Below are positions 35,679 to 44,541 of a stretch of DNA of 51,258 nt, one piece after another; position 1 is the first letter of the stretch, and each line of letters starts with the position of its first letter. The DNA lies in contig JAUXRX010000061.1 in the NCBI GenBank assembly GCA_030681645.1, positions 1 to 51,258 on the forward strand. Reading direction: 5' to 3'. Source of the stretch: Archangium sp. Its GTDB lineage: Bacteria > Myxococcota > Myxococcia > Myxococcales > Myxococcaceae. A program made the translations under genes and the position numbers. The notes below the pieces were generated by a model that was not told the DNA's origin, ran no database searches, and saw only the letters and a list, made by a program, of their open reading frames with translations.

Positions 35679-37169
35679 TCAGCCCTCGCCCCTTCGGGGA
35701 GAGCGAGACAAGAGGAGAAGCAACGCGAGCACCAGGAACTCGCCACCCCCGCCGCAGCTGCATCCCATCGGCGGCGGATTGACCGGCGACTCGACCCATA
35801 GGTTGCCCGTCACCGTCCGTGGCTGACCCGCGATCTGCGCCTCGGCCCGGTAACGTCCACCGCTCGCCATATCCGTCAGCTCGAAGGGATCGCTCGTCAC
35901 CTCGGCCGAGACCAGCTCGGCGCCGTCCTTGAACACCACCAGCTTCGACCCCGCCCCACCCGTCACCGTCACCTTCAGCACCGGCGCGTGCGCCACCACG
36001 GTGTCACCCACCATCCCGTCGCCGATCCGCAAGTCGACCATCGGGTCCGACGGCCCCTGCAGCTTCACCACCGTGTGTCCCTTGCGGATGCCGTCGACGA
36101 TCGCCGCGGCGTCGAGCCCGGCCGCGAACACCATCGTGGTCGGACTGCCGATTGGACTATCGAACATCCCGGTGCCCGTGCCGGCCGAGTGATCGTCGCT
36201 GCCGCCGACCGGCGCGAGGTGAAGGCCCTGCGCTGACAGCCGCTCCCACCAGGCGATCGTCGACTTCCCGAAGATGAGCCCCGTCTTGTCGAACCCACCG
36301 GTACCGATCTCCACCGCCCGCAACTGCTCGCGCGGAATCCGGTGCTTCCACGCGCACCCGATGCACGTCTGCCCCAGGTCGAGCAGCGGGTGGTTGAGCG
36401 ACAGCACCATGTCCTGAGACGCGAAGTCCGCCAGCGCAGCCTCGAGGGTGACCTCACCGAACCCCAACCGGTGATCCACGTACCTCGTCGCGCCGATGCC
36501 GTTCGCGTGACCCGCGTAGGTGGTGAACTCCACGCCCGGCAGCAGCAGCACGTCGGGGTGCCTCGACTGCACGTCTCCGAAGAAGTCGAGCTGCGCGACG
36601 GTGTTGTGCTCGGAGTACTCCACGAAATCGAGACCGCGGCTCCGGGCGAAGGCGGCCACCTCGTCCATGGTCGGGCTCGCGTCGCCGCTCTCCCTCGAGT
36701 GCACGTGCAGGTCGCCCGCGTACCAACGGGTCTCCTCACTCAGCCGCGCCGCCGGAGCATACGGAGCGCGCGCCGGCTGCGCAGGCAACGTCGCCACCGA
36801 TAGCACGTCGATCTCCAGCCGATACCGCGCAGGCGACACGATGATCTTCGCCTTGCCGATGAGCACGCTCCACTGCCCCCCGGGCATCGGCCCGGCCAGG
36901 TAGCTGCGAGAGGCCGCGAGCCGCCCCACGATCGCCGGCTCGTCATTCCCGCCGCCCCACCCGCGGAACCCGTTCGGATCGAACACCCCGTAGTCGAGGA
37001 TGTTCTCGGGCTGCAGCTTCGGGTGCGTGACGGAGATCTCCTCGGTCCCCGCGGGAACGTCGAACGGGATCATCACGAAATCGGGGCCGCCATCAGGCAG
37101 GTCACCCTCGAGTACGATGGGCACTGCCCAGCTCGTCGTGCTCCACAGCAGCAGCCACAGCCATCTCAT
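35679..37169 (-). CDS. CehA/McbA-type PHP metallohydrolase with MYXO-CTERM-like tail
   Basis: 496 residues with a signal peptide (WLWLLLWSTTSWA). A beta-rich N-terminal domain is followed by a PHP-type metal site: GDLHVHS (H155, H157), EYSEHNT, LNHPLLD and GGSDDHSAG. CehA/McbA relatives hydrolyse esters and amides, but the natural substrate here is unknown. A second beta domain (about 390-460) follows. The C terminus, GCSCGGGG, then a Leu-rich helix, then RSPRR, matches the MYXO-CTERM architecture for sorting to the cell surface. The codons for the Arg-rich end lie in a small hairpin (35685-35703) that may also terminate transcription. Genes on both sides run the other way. Confidence 0.85.
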   Translation of the reverse strand: MRWLWLLLWSTTSWAVPIVLEGDLPDGGPDFVMIPFDVPAGTEEISVTHPKLQPENILDYGVFDPNGFRGWGGGNDEPAIVGRLAASRSYLAGPMPGGQWSVLIGKAKIIVSPARYRLEIDVLSVATLPAQPARAPYAPAARLSEETRWYAGDLHVHSRESGDASPTMDEVAAFARSRGLDFVEYSEHNTVAQLDFFGDVQSRHPDVLLLPGVEFTTYAGHANGIGATRYVDHRLGFGEVTLEAALADFASQDMVLSLNHPLLDLGQTCIGCAWKHRIPREQLRAVEIGTGGFDKTGLIFGKSTIAWWERLSAQGLHLAPVGGSDDHSAGTGTGMFDSPIGSPTTMVFAAGLDAAAIVDGIRKGHTVVKLQGPSDPMVDLRIGDGMVGDTVVAHAPVLKVTVTGGAGSKLVVFKDGAELVSAEVTSDPFELTDMASGGRYRAEAQIAGQPRTVTGNLWVESPVNPPPMGCSCGGGGEFLVLALLLLLSRSPRRGEG

Positions 37170-37249
37170 CCACCGAGTAGGCCACAGCTCGCGGCGTGAG
37201 ACGACGTTCCCAAAGCCATCTCGTCACCGCTTGGTTACGGTGCGCCCCG

Positions 37250-38068
37250 ATGCGTCACGTGTTCGTCGTCCTCTTCGCCTTCTGCGCCTGCGCGCCGGAG
37301 CACCTCGTGCAGGGCCGGCCGTACGAGCTGAAGGTCCCGGCGGGCGACGACGGCTCACCGCTGCCCCTGCTCATCCTCGCGCACGGCTACGGCGTCAACG
37401 GCATCGGCCAGGACTTCATCTTCCCCTTCTCGAAGCAGGTCGACGCGAAGCGCTTCCTCTACGCCGAGCCCCACGGCACGCAGGATCGCGTCGGCCGCCG
37501 CTTCTGGAACGCCACCGACGCGTGCTGCAACTTCGAGGAGCTCCCCGTCGACGACGTCGCCTTTTTTCGCGCGCTCATCGACGACGTGAAGGCGCAGCAC
37601 GCGGTCTCGAACGTCTTCGTGGTGGGGCACTCCAACGGCGGCTTCATGACCCTGCGCCTGGCCTGCGAGGCGTCTGACGTGATCGACGCGGTGACCGCGG
37701 TCTCCTCCTCGACCTGGAATGACTTCACCCGCTGCTCACCGGGGAAATCGATTCCGATCTTGTTGGTGCACGGCACCGTCGACGGCTCGGTCCCCTACGA
37801 GGGCAGGCCGGGCCGCTACCCGGGCGCCGTCGAGACGGGCAGGCGCTTCGCCCGCCGTGCCGCCTGCACCGGAGACTGGGAGACGCTCGAGCCCGCCGAC
37901 TTCCTCGACGGCCTCGACGGCGCTGAGACGAAGAAGGAACGCATCATGGGCTGCCCCACCGGCGCAGAGGTCGAGCTCTGGACCCTCGAAGGGGCTGGGC
38001 ACGCCCCCACCTTCGACGCCCGGTGGACCGGGGCGACCTTCGACTGGCTCACCGAGCACGCGCGATGA
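37250..38068 (+). CDS. Alpha/beta-hydrolase lipoprotein, PHB-depolymerase/feruloyl-esterase type
   Basis: 272 residues from ATG 37250. A short signal with cysteines at its end (FAFCACAPEH) suggests a lipoprotein. LILAHGYGVNG supplies the oxyanion region, GHSNGGF the nucleophilic serine, LVHGTVDGSVPYEG the acid, and GAGHAPTFD the catalytic histidine. This order and the Cys-containing ATDACCNF segment fit the LpqC/polyhydroxybutyrate-depolymerase/feruloyl-esterase group, which cleaves polyester or aromatic ester bonds outside the cell. The catalytic set is complete. Its stop overlaps the ATGA of the following frame. Confidence 0.85.
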   Translation: MRHVFVVLFAFCACAPEHLVQGRPYELKVPAGDDGSPLPLLILAHGYGVNGIGQDFIFPFSKQVDAKRFLYAEPHGTQDRVGRRFWNATDACCNFEELPVDDVAFFRALIDDVKAQHAVSNVFVVGHSNGGFMTLRLACEASDVIDAVTAVSSSTWNDFTRCSPGKSIPILLVHGTVDGSVPYEGRPGRYPGAVETGRRFARRAACTGDWETLEPADFLDGLDGAETKKERIMGCPTGAEVELWTLEGAGHAPTFDARWTGATFDWLTEHAR

Positions 38069-38073
38069 GCCAG

Positions 38074-38140
38074 ACCGTTCACCCCGAGCGGAGTCGAGGG
38101 GCCCATCGCGTCCACAGCCCGCCCTCGACCCCGCTCGGGA
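38074..38140. repeat. Interspersed palindromic repeat, full hairpin (family 2)
   Basis: The left arm ACCCCGAGCGGAGTCGAGGG (38080 onward) pairs, with a mismatch, with CCCTCGACCCCGCTCGGG (38122-38139), with a ~20-nt loop. The translated left arm gives the HPERSRG word seen wherever this repeat enters reading frames. The left arm also occurs, inverted, at 7966-7993. Confidence 0.75.
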
Positions 38141-38829
38141 TGCACGGGGGCGCGGTGCTCCTGCTGCTCCTCACCGGCTGCACCACCGTCGTCCCCATGC
38201 AGACGGCCTCCGCGGTCGATCGCGGCCGCTTCCGCGTGGGCGGTCAGCTGTCGACCGCGGCCTTCTGCGGTTCGATCGCTGAAGGCGGGCTCGGCGTCAC
38301 CCGCTGCACCGAGTACCCCGATGGGATCCCCATCCCCGAGCTGCGCGCGAACGCCCGCTACGGCCTGGGTCACGGCTTCGACGTCGGCGCTTCTCTGCAG
38401 GGCCACGGGTCGATCTTCGCGCCCGAGCGCGCGTTTCAGTTCGGCGTCTCGGCGGATCTCAAGGGCGAGCTGCTGCGCCTGCCCACCAGCGGGCCGACGC
38501 ACATCGTCTCGGTGGGCCTGCTGGGTGGCATGGCGATCGCGGGGCGCTTCGGCCTCCCGCTGTGGCCACAGGTCGAGTGGGCGCTGCCGCTCTTCTACGG
38601 CCTGCAGTTTCGACACTGGGAGCTGGTGCTGAGTGCAAATGCCAGCAACCGCTTCACGAAGAGCCCGAACATCAGCCCCTCCACCGACACCGTTCGGGTG
38701 GGTTTCACCGTCGGCCTCTTTCACCGCCAGCCCGCGGGCTTCGCCCTGCAGCTCGGCTACACGACTGATCCCGCGAGGTTTTCGTACGGCACCCTGCAGC
38801 TCCAGCTGGGCGTGTTCTGGGACCGCTGA
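38140..38829 (+). CDS. Lipoprotein with beta-barrel-like domain
   Basis: 229 residues from ATG 38140. The signal peptide is short (GGAVLLLLLTGC lipobox). The rest alternates polar and hydrophobic residues in long strands (FDVGASLQGHG, HIVSVGLLGGMAIAGRF, VRVGFTVGLFH, LQLQLGVFW) ending in an aromatic residue and DR, an outer-membrane-beta-barrel style. An alternative ATG at 38065 overlaps the esterase stop (ATGA), but would place the palindromic repeat inside the N terminus; the repeat may have split the original coupled start from its signal peptide. Function unknown. Confidence 0.65.
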   Translation: MHGGAVLLLLLTGCTTVVPMQTASAVDRGRFRVGGQLSTAAFCGSIAEGGLGVTRCTEYPDGIPIPELRANARYGLGHGFDVGASLQGHGSIFAPERAFQFGVSADLKGELLRLPTSGPTHIVSVGLLGGMAIAGRFGLPLWPQVEWALPLFYGLQFRHWELVLSANASNRFTKSPNISPSTDTVRVGFTVGLFHRQPAGFALQLGYTTDPARFSYGTLQLQLGVFWDR

Positions 38830-38871
38830 TTCTTTGCACCTGAGAAACGCAGGCTGGGTCTGTCCCCTGCC

Positions 38872-39465
38872 ATGCGGAACGCCTTCGGACTCCTCCTCAC
38901 CTTCGCCACCCTCGGGTGCGCCCACATCGATCGCCAGCAGGCCCTCGCCGCGACGTCTTACGACGTAATGACCGACGCCGAAGTGGCCAACGTGGCCCTC
39001 GCCGAGGCGCTGGGCGAGCTCCACGAGATCACCGCCATCGACGCCGACGGCGTGGTGACCGAGGGCCGCGCGGCCTTCACCTCGCGCGCCGAGCGCCTCG
39101 CCTTCGAGCGCCGCGTCGATCAGCTCATCCGCGCGAAGATCTACGGCCAGGGCCCCACGATGCAGCTCGTGCGCATTCACTGCGAGAAGCTGCACAAGGC
39201 CGGCTGGGCGTCGTGGCCCGGTGACGAGCTCGCCAACCGCAGCGCGTGTGAGTACGGCGACGTGTCGATGACCGTGCACTCGCTCTACAAGAAGCCGCTG
39301 CTGCACCGCGCGTTCGTCGATCTGCTCCTCGAGGTCACCCGTGACTCCATCCTCACCGCCCACGTGAAACACCGGCTGCTGCAGCTGGAAAGCACCGGCG
39401 TCGAGCCCTATTTGCTGATGGTTGAGCGGTGGGACCGGGTTGAGGGCTTCCGTCCCCGGGGCTGA
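38872..39465 (+). CDS. Lipoprotein of unknown function
   Basis: 197 residues. A signal peptide with lipobox (FATLGC) is followed by a mostly helical protein with a conserved-looking core (FERRVDQLIRAKIYGQGP, LHKAGWASWPGDELANRSACEYGD). I recognise no family. It is separated from the next lipoprotein gene by 38 bp on the same strand. Confidence 0.65.
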   Translation: MRNAFGLLLTFATLGCAHIDRQQALAATSYDVMTDAEVANVALAEALGELHEITAIDADGVVTEGRAAFTSRAERLAFERRVDQLIRAKIYGQGPTMQLVRIHCEKLHKAGWASWPGDELANRSACEYGDVSMTVHSLYKKPLLHRAFVDLLLEVTRDSILTAHVKHRLLQLESTGVEPYLLMVERWDRVEGFRPRG

Positions 39466-39503
39466 GGGGCTAATTCTCGTTCCGTGGCCGGAGCGAGAGC
39501 CCC

Positions 39504-40556
39504 ATGAAGACCCCATCCCTTTTCCTGTTCACGGCCCTGCTGCTGGTGTCGTGCGGCCCGAGCAACACGCGGGTGAAGACCGGGACCTGCGCGGGTTGCC
39601 TCGACGCTGACGGCCTCTGCCTCACCGGCAACGACGTCACTGCGTGCGGAGTCGACGGCGTGACGTGCATGGCATGCAGCACCGATCAGGTGTGCGGCCA
39701 GGGGGTGTGCAGTGCGGGCACCGGCGGCGGTCCCGGAGGCGGCGCCGGCGGAGGTGGTGGCGCGACCTTCAACCCTGACGGCGGCATCGACGACTGCTCG
39801 GCCGAGGCGAAGCTCGTCTACGTCGTCGACCAGGATCGCACCCTCTCCTCGTTCAACCCGCGGCTGATCGGCCAACCCAACGGCCCGTTCGTCGCGCTGG
39901 GCCAGATCGCCTGTCCCTCGGAGCCCGCGGCCGAGCCGTTCTCCATGGCCGTCGATCGCAACGCCACGGCGTGGATCGTCTACGACAGCGGAGAGCTCTT
40001 CACCGTCGACGTCAAGGCGCTGCCGCTCACCTGCGTCAAGACCGGCTTCGTACCGCAGCGCGCGGTGGCGAAGTTCGGCATGGGCTTCGTCGCCAACACG
40101 CCCGGCTCGAAGGAAGAGACGCTCTTCATCTCGGGCAGCGACTTCGGCTCGTCACTGACCACCACGAAGTTCGGCACCCTCAGCACCGTGCCGCCGTACA
40201 CGCTCGAGGTGCTCGGCACGCTCTACGGCGCGCCGGAGCTCACCGGCACCGGTGACGCGAAGCTGTGGGCGTTCTCACCGAACGTGCTCCCGCCGAAGGT
40301 GGCGCGGCTGTCGAAGACGACCGGCGCGATGGAGCAGGTGTTCGAGGCGCAGGGCCTCGCCGGTACCCCGCGCGCCTGGGCGTTCGCGTTCTGGGGCGGC
40401 GACTTCTTCATCTTCCTCGAGCGCGCCACGGACAGCTCGACGAAGGTCTGGAAGATGGATGGCGTCACCGGGGCGCTCAGCCCTGCCATCGCGGACACGG
40501 GGCGAACCATCGTCGGAGCGGGTGTGTCGACGTGCGCCCCCGTCGAGATCAACTGA
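39504..40556 (+). CDS. Cys-rich, Gly-linker lipoprotein with probable propeller domain
   Basis: 350 residues. The signal peptide ends at LLLVSC. A Cys-rich segment (about 28-72, TCAGCLDADGLC, CSTDQVCGQGVC) of the kind shared with the MopE-like giants downstream is followed by a Gly-rich linker and a beta-rich domain with repeated strand/turn units (KLVYVVDQDRTL, AWIVYDSGELFTVD, AFWGGDFFIFLE). It probably binds a ligand at the cell surface; function unknown. It converges on the large minus-strand genes across the low-complexity block. Confidence 0.7.
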   Translation: MKTPSLFLFTALLLVSCGPSNTRVKTGTCAGCLDADGLCLTGNDVTACGVDGVTCMACSTDQVCGQGVCSAGTGGGPGGGAGGGGGATFNPDGGIDDCSAEAKLVYVVDQDRTLSSFNPRLIGQPNGPFVALGQIACPSEPAAEPFSMAVDRNATAWIVYDSGELFTVDVKALPLTCVKTGFVPQRAVAKFGMGFVANTPGSKEETLFISGSDFGSSLTTTKFGTLSTVPPYTLEVLGTLYGAPELTGTGDAKLWAFSPNVLPPKVARLSKTTGAMEQVFEAQGLAGTPRAWAFAFWGGDFFIFLERATDSSTKVWKMDGVTGALSPAIADTGRTIVGAGVSTCAPVEIN

Positions 40557-40582
40557 GCGAGAAGGGGGGGGGAGGGGCCGCC

Positions 40583-40738
40583 TTTCCGTCCTTCCGTCCT
40601 TCCGGATTCGGTTTCCCGGTTTCCCGGTTTCCCGGTTTCCCGGTTTTCCGGTTTTCCGGGTTTCCGGGTTTCCGGGTTTCCGGGTTTCCGGGTTTCCGAG
40701 TTTCGGGTTTCGGTTTCGGTTTCGGTTTCGGTTTCGGG
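40583..40738. repeat. Tandem short repeats with G-quadruplex motifs on both strands
   Basis: Units change along the block: TCCTTCCG, then four of TTTCCCGG, two of TTTTCCGG, five of TTTCCGGG, then TTTCGG. Five G-triplets spaced by five bases (GGGTTTCC units) give a quadruplex motif on the plus strand, and the TTTCCCGG units give GGGAAACC on the minus strand. It starts 27 bp after the upstream gene stop, between two convergent genes, and has no coding character. Confidence 0.85.
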
Positions 40739-40919
40739 GTCGGTGACGGGATCGGGATCGCGATCGGGTTCGTTCACGGTTCACGACTTCGGAGGCGGGA
40801 ACGGAACACCGCGGGGAGCCCGAAGACAACGATGGCGGCAACCGTGGCCCGCGCGTCGAAACCGCGGCCGTCACCCGTGAACGAAACCGATCGCGATCCC
40901 GATCCCGTCACCGACCCCG
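40735..40919. repeat. Long inverted repeat (45-bp arms, 44/45 match)
   Basis: Arms 40735-40779 and 40875-40919 are inverse complements with one mismatch, separated by 95 bp. The left arm begins CGGGGTCGGTGACGGGATCG. As RNA it would form a very stable hairpin at the 3' side of both convergent transcription units and could act as a terminator or 3'-end protector. I see no gene in the loop. Confidence 0.9.
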
Positions 40920-41085
40920 CCCCCGCCCCCGCCCCCGCAGCGTCCGCCGCAGCATCCGCCCCGCAGCATCCGCCCCGCGGCATCCGCCCCCGGCAGCATC
41001 GGCCCCCCCGGCAGCATCCGCCCCCGGCAGCATCCCGTCGCATGCGCCCCCGCAGCATCAGCCCCGCAGACCTCCTCCACATCCG
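40917..41085. repeat. Degenerate tandem repeats, GCAGCATCCGCCCC-type
   Basis: After a short CCCCCG run, about nine units of roughly 12-18 bp based on GCAGCATCCGCCCC follow up to the stop of the minus-strand gene at 41089. The unit length varies, so no single reading frame is kept. Open frames here are low-complexity Gly/Arg/Ala or Pro strings and are rejected as genes. Confidence 0.75.
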
Positions 41086-41088
41086 CGT

Positions 41089-44000
41089 TCAGTTCGGAAC
41101 GCAGACCCCGTTCCCGTCGCACGTTCCCCCGACGCACGGCGCCGCGCAGCCCTGCAATGTGACCGCGTTGGCCGACGCCCCGCGCGCACCCGGAGTCCCC
41201 GTGCTGGTCGCCGAACCCGGCGAGCTTCCCCCTGCCCCGCCCGACCCCGCGGTGTCGAGGAAGCCTGCAGTCAGGAACGTGTTCGTCGGGGACAGCCCCG
41301 TCAGGTTCAGGTTGAACGCCATCACCCCGAACGAAGGCCCCCCGGCTCCGCCGCCGCCACCACCACCCGGCCCGCCGTTGCCGCCTTCGCCCCCCTTGCC
41401 TCCGACCGAGCTGCTCCAGCGCGCCGCCGTGCCGCCAAAGCCCCCCGCGCCGCCGAGCCCTCCCGCCCCGCCGAAGCCGCCGTCGCCACCGGTGCCGCCC
41501 GCGCCCCGCGCGATGCGGTTGTTGAGGATCGTCGGCAGCACCGTGCTCGCGGTGGTCGAGGTGATCAGGATCGCCAGCGACGCGCCACCCGCTCCACCCG
41601 CGCTGCCGCCCGTGCCGCCGCAGCCGCCCGCGCCCGCGCCTCCGCCCGTCGCGCCGATCTCCCAACCCTGGCAACCGCCGGGCGTGAAGCGCGCCACGCC
41701 ACCACCTGCGCCGCCGCCTCCACCGCCCTGCGCGGTGAGCCCGGCTGAACCCGGTGCCGCGGCCACCGTCGACGCCACCCAGCGCCCCGCCACGAAGCTG
41801 CCGAAGCGCGCGCGGGTGGCCGCGCCCGGCCCTCCGATGCCGCCCGTGCCGTCGCCACCCTGCTTCCCGTCTTCTCCGTCGTGCTGCTGAATGCTGGTGG
41901 GAAAGCCCGACTCTGTGACGTGGTTGCAGCCCGGTGAGCTGAGGTTGTCGAAGCTCCAGTCGAAGCCACCCGCCCCATCACGGCTGGTGGGCAGCGGCGT
42001 CTGGTACATCTGCTGGGCTCCCTGGTTCCCCACGAACGTGTACACGGGGCACACCACGTTGCCGCCGGGCGTGCCGTTCGCGCCAACGCACGCCGCGTTC
42101 GTGCCCGCGGTGCCGCCGACGCGGTTGTTCGCCGGGGAGCAGACGCCGTTGTTGAAGAAGGCGCTGTTCGTTCCCCGCTGGCCGTTGAGCGTGGTGCCTG
42201 CCTGCCGCCCGAAGCCCTGCGTCCCCGTCGTGCCGCGCCCGCCGGTCCCTCCGCGGCCACCGCTCACGTCGTTGCTCTGCAGCACGAAGCGCGGCCCCAC
42301 GTCGCGCAGGAAGACGCCGATCGACGCCTCTCCGTTCGCGCCCGGCACCGCCATCACCGTCGCGTCCCACCCGACGATCACGAAGCCGACCACCACCGTC
42401 TCACGCACCGCGCCCGCCGCGCCCAGCGTCTCGCCGTGCACCGGGGCGATCGCCGTGGCCGTGGGCGCCACGCCCTGCCACGTGGTGGTGTAGAGCTTCG
42501 GATCGCGCTTGAGGAAGTCCTGCGAGTAGCCGCCGAACACCTGCGCGCCGTCGAAGAGCCGCACGTTCTCGCGGTACAGCCCCTGCGCCACCAGCACGTA
42601 GCGCTTGTTCTGCGCCTGCTGCGCCAGCACGCCCGCCGCGATCGTCTGCAGCGGCTGCGTCCTGGTGCCGTTGCCACCCGAAGGCGCGCTGCCCGAGACG
42701 AAGATCGCGTCGGTGATCACCCCGTCGATGCCGTCGCAGTTCTCGTCGACCCACGACGCGCCGATCCCCGTCGCGGGGGCGCGGTCCGGCAGATCGAGGG
42801 TCAGGTTGCCCTGCACCCGGCGGCACTCGCAGCCGTCGACGGGCTGGGCGTTCACGTTGACCCACTCGAAGGTGGTTCCCCCCACGACCTCGGTGAGGCA
42901 CGGCCCCATCGCGCAGCGGGGCATCATCGGCGCCAGGTCGCACACGCCGGTGGTGTGATCGATCGTCGGCGAGAAGTACTTGGTGCAGTCGTTGTTGCAG
43001 AAGCCGCAGTGCTGCGCCGCCTCGTAGCGGCCCGTGGCCTGGTTCAAGAAGCCCTCGTCGACGCGCAGGTCGCAGTTGTTGTCGCGTGCGTCGCAGATCT
43101 CGGGGTTGAAGCTGCTCACGTCGCAGCTGCTCCAGGCCGCGCCGCCGCCCGCCGGGGCGCAGGTGGAGAAGCCCGAGCACGTGCCGCTGGCGTTGACGAT
43201 GCGGCACACGCGCGTCGAGGCGAGCGTGGCGGTGGTGCAACTGCACGTGCCGGACGAAGGCTGGCACTGCGCGTTGCCCCCCGGCGCGGGCTGGCATGAG
43301 TAGCCCGTGGGGCACCCGGGCGGGTACGCGCTGCCCGGCCCACAATCACGGCCGCAGACGCGCGTGCCGTCGACGGTGAGGCAGCGACTCCCGGGCCCCA
43401 CGCAGTCCGTGTCGGTCTGACACGGAGAGCAGAGCGTGTCCGGCAGCTGCAGGCACATCGTGTTGTTCTCGAAGGGGAAGTAGCCCGGCTCGCAGACCGA
43501 GACCCTGCAGGTGGGCGCGTCGTTCGACAGGTCGCAGCTGGTGGTCACCGCGTGGGCGATGATCTTCGCGCAGTCGTTGTTGCAGGCCCCGCAGTGCTGC
43601 GGCGTGGAATAGAGCCCGCGCGCCGGGCGGAAGTCCTCGTCGACCTGGCCGTCGCAGTCGTCGTCTTCGTAGTTGCAGGCCTCGGCCGCGGGCGTGCGCG
43701 CGGTGCACACCAGCCCCGCCGACGCGAAGCACACCTGCGGCCCGCGGCAGGTGACCATGCCCACGGTGCGCGTGCATTCCGGCGCGGTGAAGTCGTCGAT
43801 GGCGCCGTTGCAGTCGTCGTCGGCGCCGTTGCAGGTCTCCTGCAGCGCGGGGGGCGCGAGGCAGGCGGTGAAGCCGCCGTCGGCCTGGCAGATCTGGTTG
43901 CCGAGGCAGCGGCCGAACGGGTTGAGCTGGCCACGACACGACTTCTGCAGGCCCAGCGTCTCGGGCAGGCAGTCGCAGGTGCGCCCCTGGGGAATGCACT

Positions 44001-44541
44001 GCTTCGTGCCGTCGGCGAACGCCGTGCACGAGTACAGCGGAGGGCAGCCGTCGAAGGTGCAGTCGCGCGCGCAGAACGTGCCGCCGTCGGTGGTGATGCA
44101 CTTGTCGGCGCCCGACGCGCCACAGTCGAGATCGACCGCGCAGTCCTGGCAGAGGAGCGGCTGCGGCACGGTGCACAGGTTGGTGCGCACGCCGGCGTCC
44201 GGCCGGTTGGGATCGGGCAGGGTCTTACAGTCGTAAGACGTGGGGCAGCCCGCATCGGCCGCGGCGCTGCACGGCTCGGTGCAGAAGGCGCCCGTGGGCC
44301 CGCCCACGCAGAAGTTCGAGTTGCACTCCACGCCCGCATCGCAGGGCTGGCCAAAGCGCTTCTTGCGCGGGCCGCCGTCGGCCTGCTCGAAGGTGGTGCA
44401 TTCCTGGTTCACGCACCGCAGGCCCGCGTCACAGTCCGAGTCGAAGACGCACTTCTCGGACCGCGGGTAGAACAAGGTGCGGCCGCACGCGGGGAGCAGC
44501 GCCGCGACGAACAACACGACGAGGAGCAGTTTCCGGTTCAT
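41089..44541 (-). CDS. Giant lipoprotein with MopE-type motifs, beta-helix and Gly-rich domain (second of tandem pair)
   Basis: 1,150 residues from ATG 44541, which shares its A with the TGA of the upstream paralogue (TGATG), so translation is coupled. Lipobox LLPAC anchors it. Residues ~25-600 hold Cys-rich modules (CVFDSDCDAGLRC type) and MopE-like putative metal-binding motifs TCNGADDDCNGAIDDF, ACNYEDDDCDGQVDEDF and ICDARDNNCDLRVDEGF, each followed by a CGxCNNDC module. Next is a right-handed-beta-helix-like region (TRTQPLQTIAAGVL, YRENVRLFDGAQVFGGYSQDF) and a ~300-residue Gly-rich domain of GGxGG runs. A Cys-containing end, CAAPCVGGTCDGNGVC, closes it. It is probably a surface or matrix protein; MopE relatives bind copper or calcium, but that is untested here. 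Confidence 0.85.
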   Translation of the reverse strand: MNRKLLLVVLFVAALLPACGRTLFYPRSEKCVFDSDCDAGLRCVNQECTTFEQADGGPRKKRFGQPCDAGVECNSNFCVGGPTGAFCTEPCSAAADAGCPTSYDCKTLPDPNRPDAGVRTNLCTVPQPLLCQDCAVDLDCGASGADKCITTDGGTFCARDCTFDGCPPLYSCTAFADGTKQCIPQGRTCDCLPETLGLQKSCRGQLNPFGRCLGNQICQADGGFTACLAPPALQETCNGADDDCNGAIDDFTAPECTRTVGMVTCRGPQVCFASAGLVCTARTPAAEACNYEDDDCDGQVDEDFRPARGLYSTPQHCGACNNDCAKIIAHAVTTSCDLSNDAPTCRVSVCEPGYFPFENNTMCLQLPDTLCSPCQTDTDCVGPGSRCLTVDGTRVCGRDCGPGSAYPPGCPTGYSCQPAPGGNAQCQPSSGTCSCTTATLASTRVCRIVNASGTCSGFSTCAPAGGGAAWSSCDVSSFNPEICDARDNNCDLRVDEGFLNQATGRYEAAQHCGFCNNDCTKYFSPTIDHTTGVCDLAPMMPRCAMGPCLTEVVGGTTFEWVNVNAQPVDGCECRRVQGNLTLDLPDRAPATGIGASWVDENCDGIDGVITDAIFVSGSAPSGGNGTRTQPLQTIAAGVLAQQAQNKRYVLVAQGLYRENVRLFDGAQVFGGYSQDFLKRDPKLYTTTWQGVAPTATAIAPVHGETLGAAGAVRETVVVGFVIVGWDATVMAVPGANGEASIGVFLRDVGPRFVLQSNDVSGGRGGTGGRGTTGTQGFGRQAGTTLNGQRGTNSAFFNNGVCSPANNRVGGTAGTNAACVGANGTPGGNVVCPVYTFVGNQGAQQMYQTPLPTSRDGAGGFDWSFDNLSSPGCNHVTESGFPTSIQQHDGEDGKQGGDGTGGIGGPGAATRARFGSFVAGRWVASTVAAAPGSAGLTAQGGGGGGAGGGVARFTPGGCQGWEIGATGGGAGAGGCGGTGGSAGGAGGASLAILITSTTASTVLPTILNNRIARGAGGTGGDGGFGGAGGLGGAGGFGGTAARWSSSVGGKGGEGGNGGPGGGGGGGAGGPSFGVMAFNLNLTGLSPTNTFLTAGFLDTAGSGGAGGSSPGSATSTGTPGARGASANAVTLQGCAAPCVGGTCDGNGVCVPN

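Noticed and set aside
40774..41082. 102-residue minus-strand frame
   Set aside because: Translation of the minisatellite; only Gly/Arg/Ala/Cys repeats and no start context.
40917..41085. Possible CRISPR array
   Set aside because: Units are contiguous and degenerate with no unique spacers.
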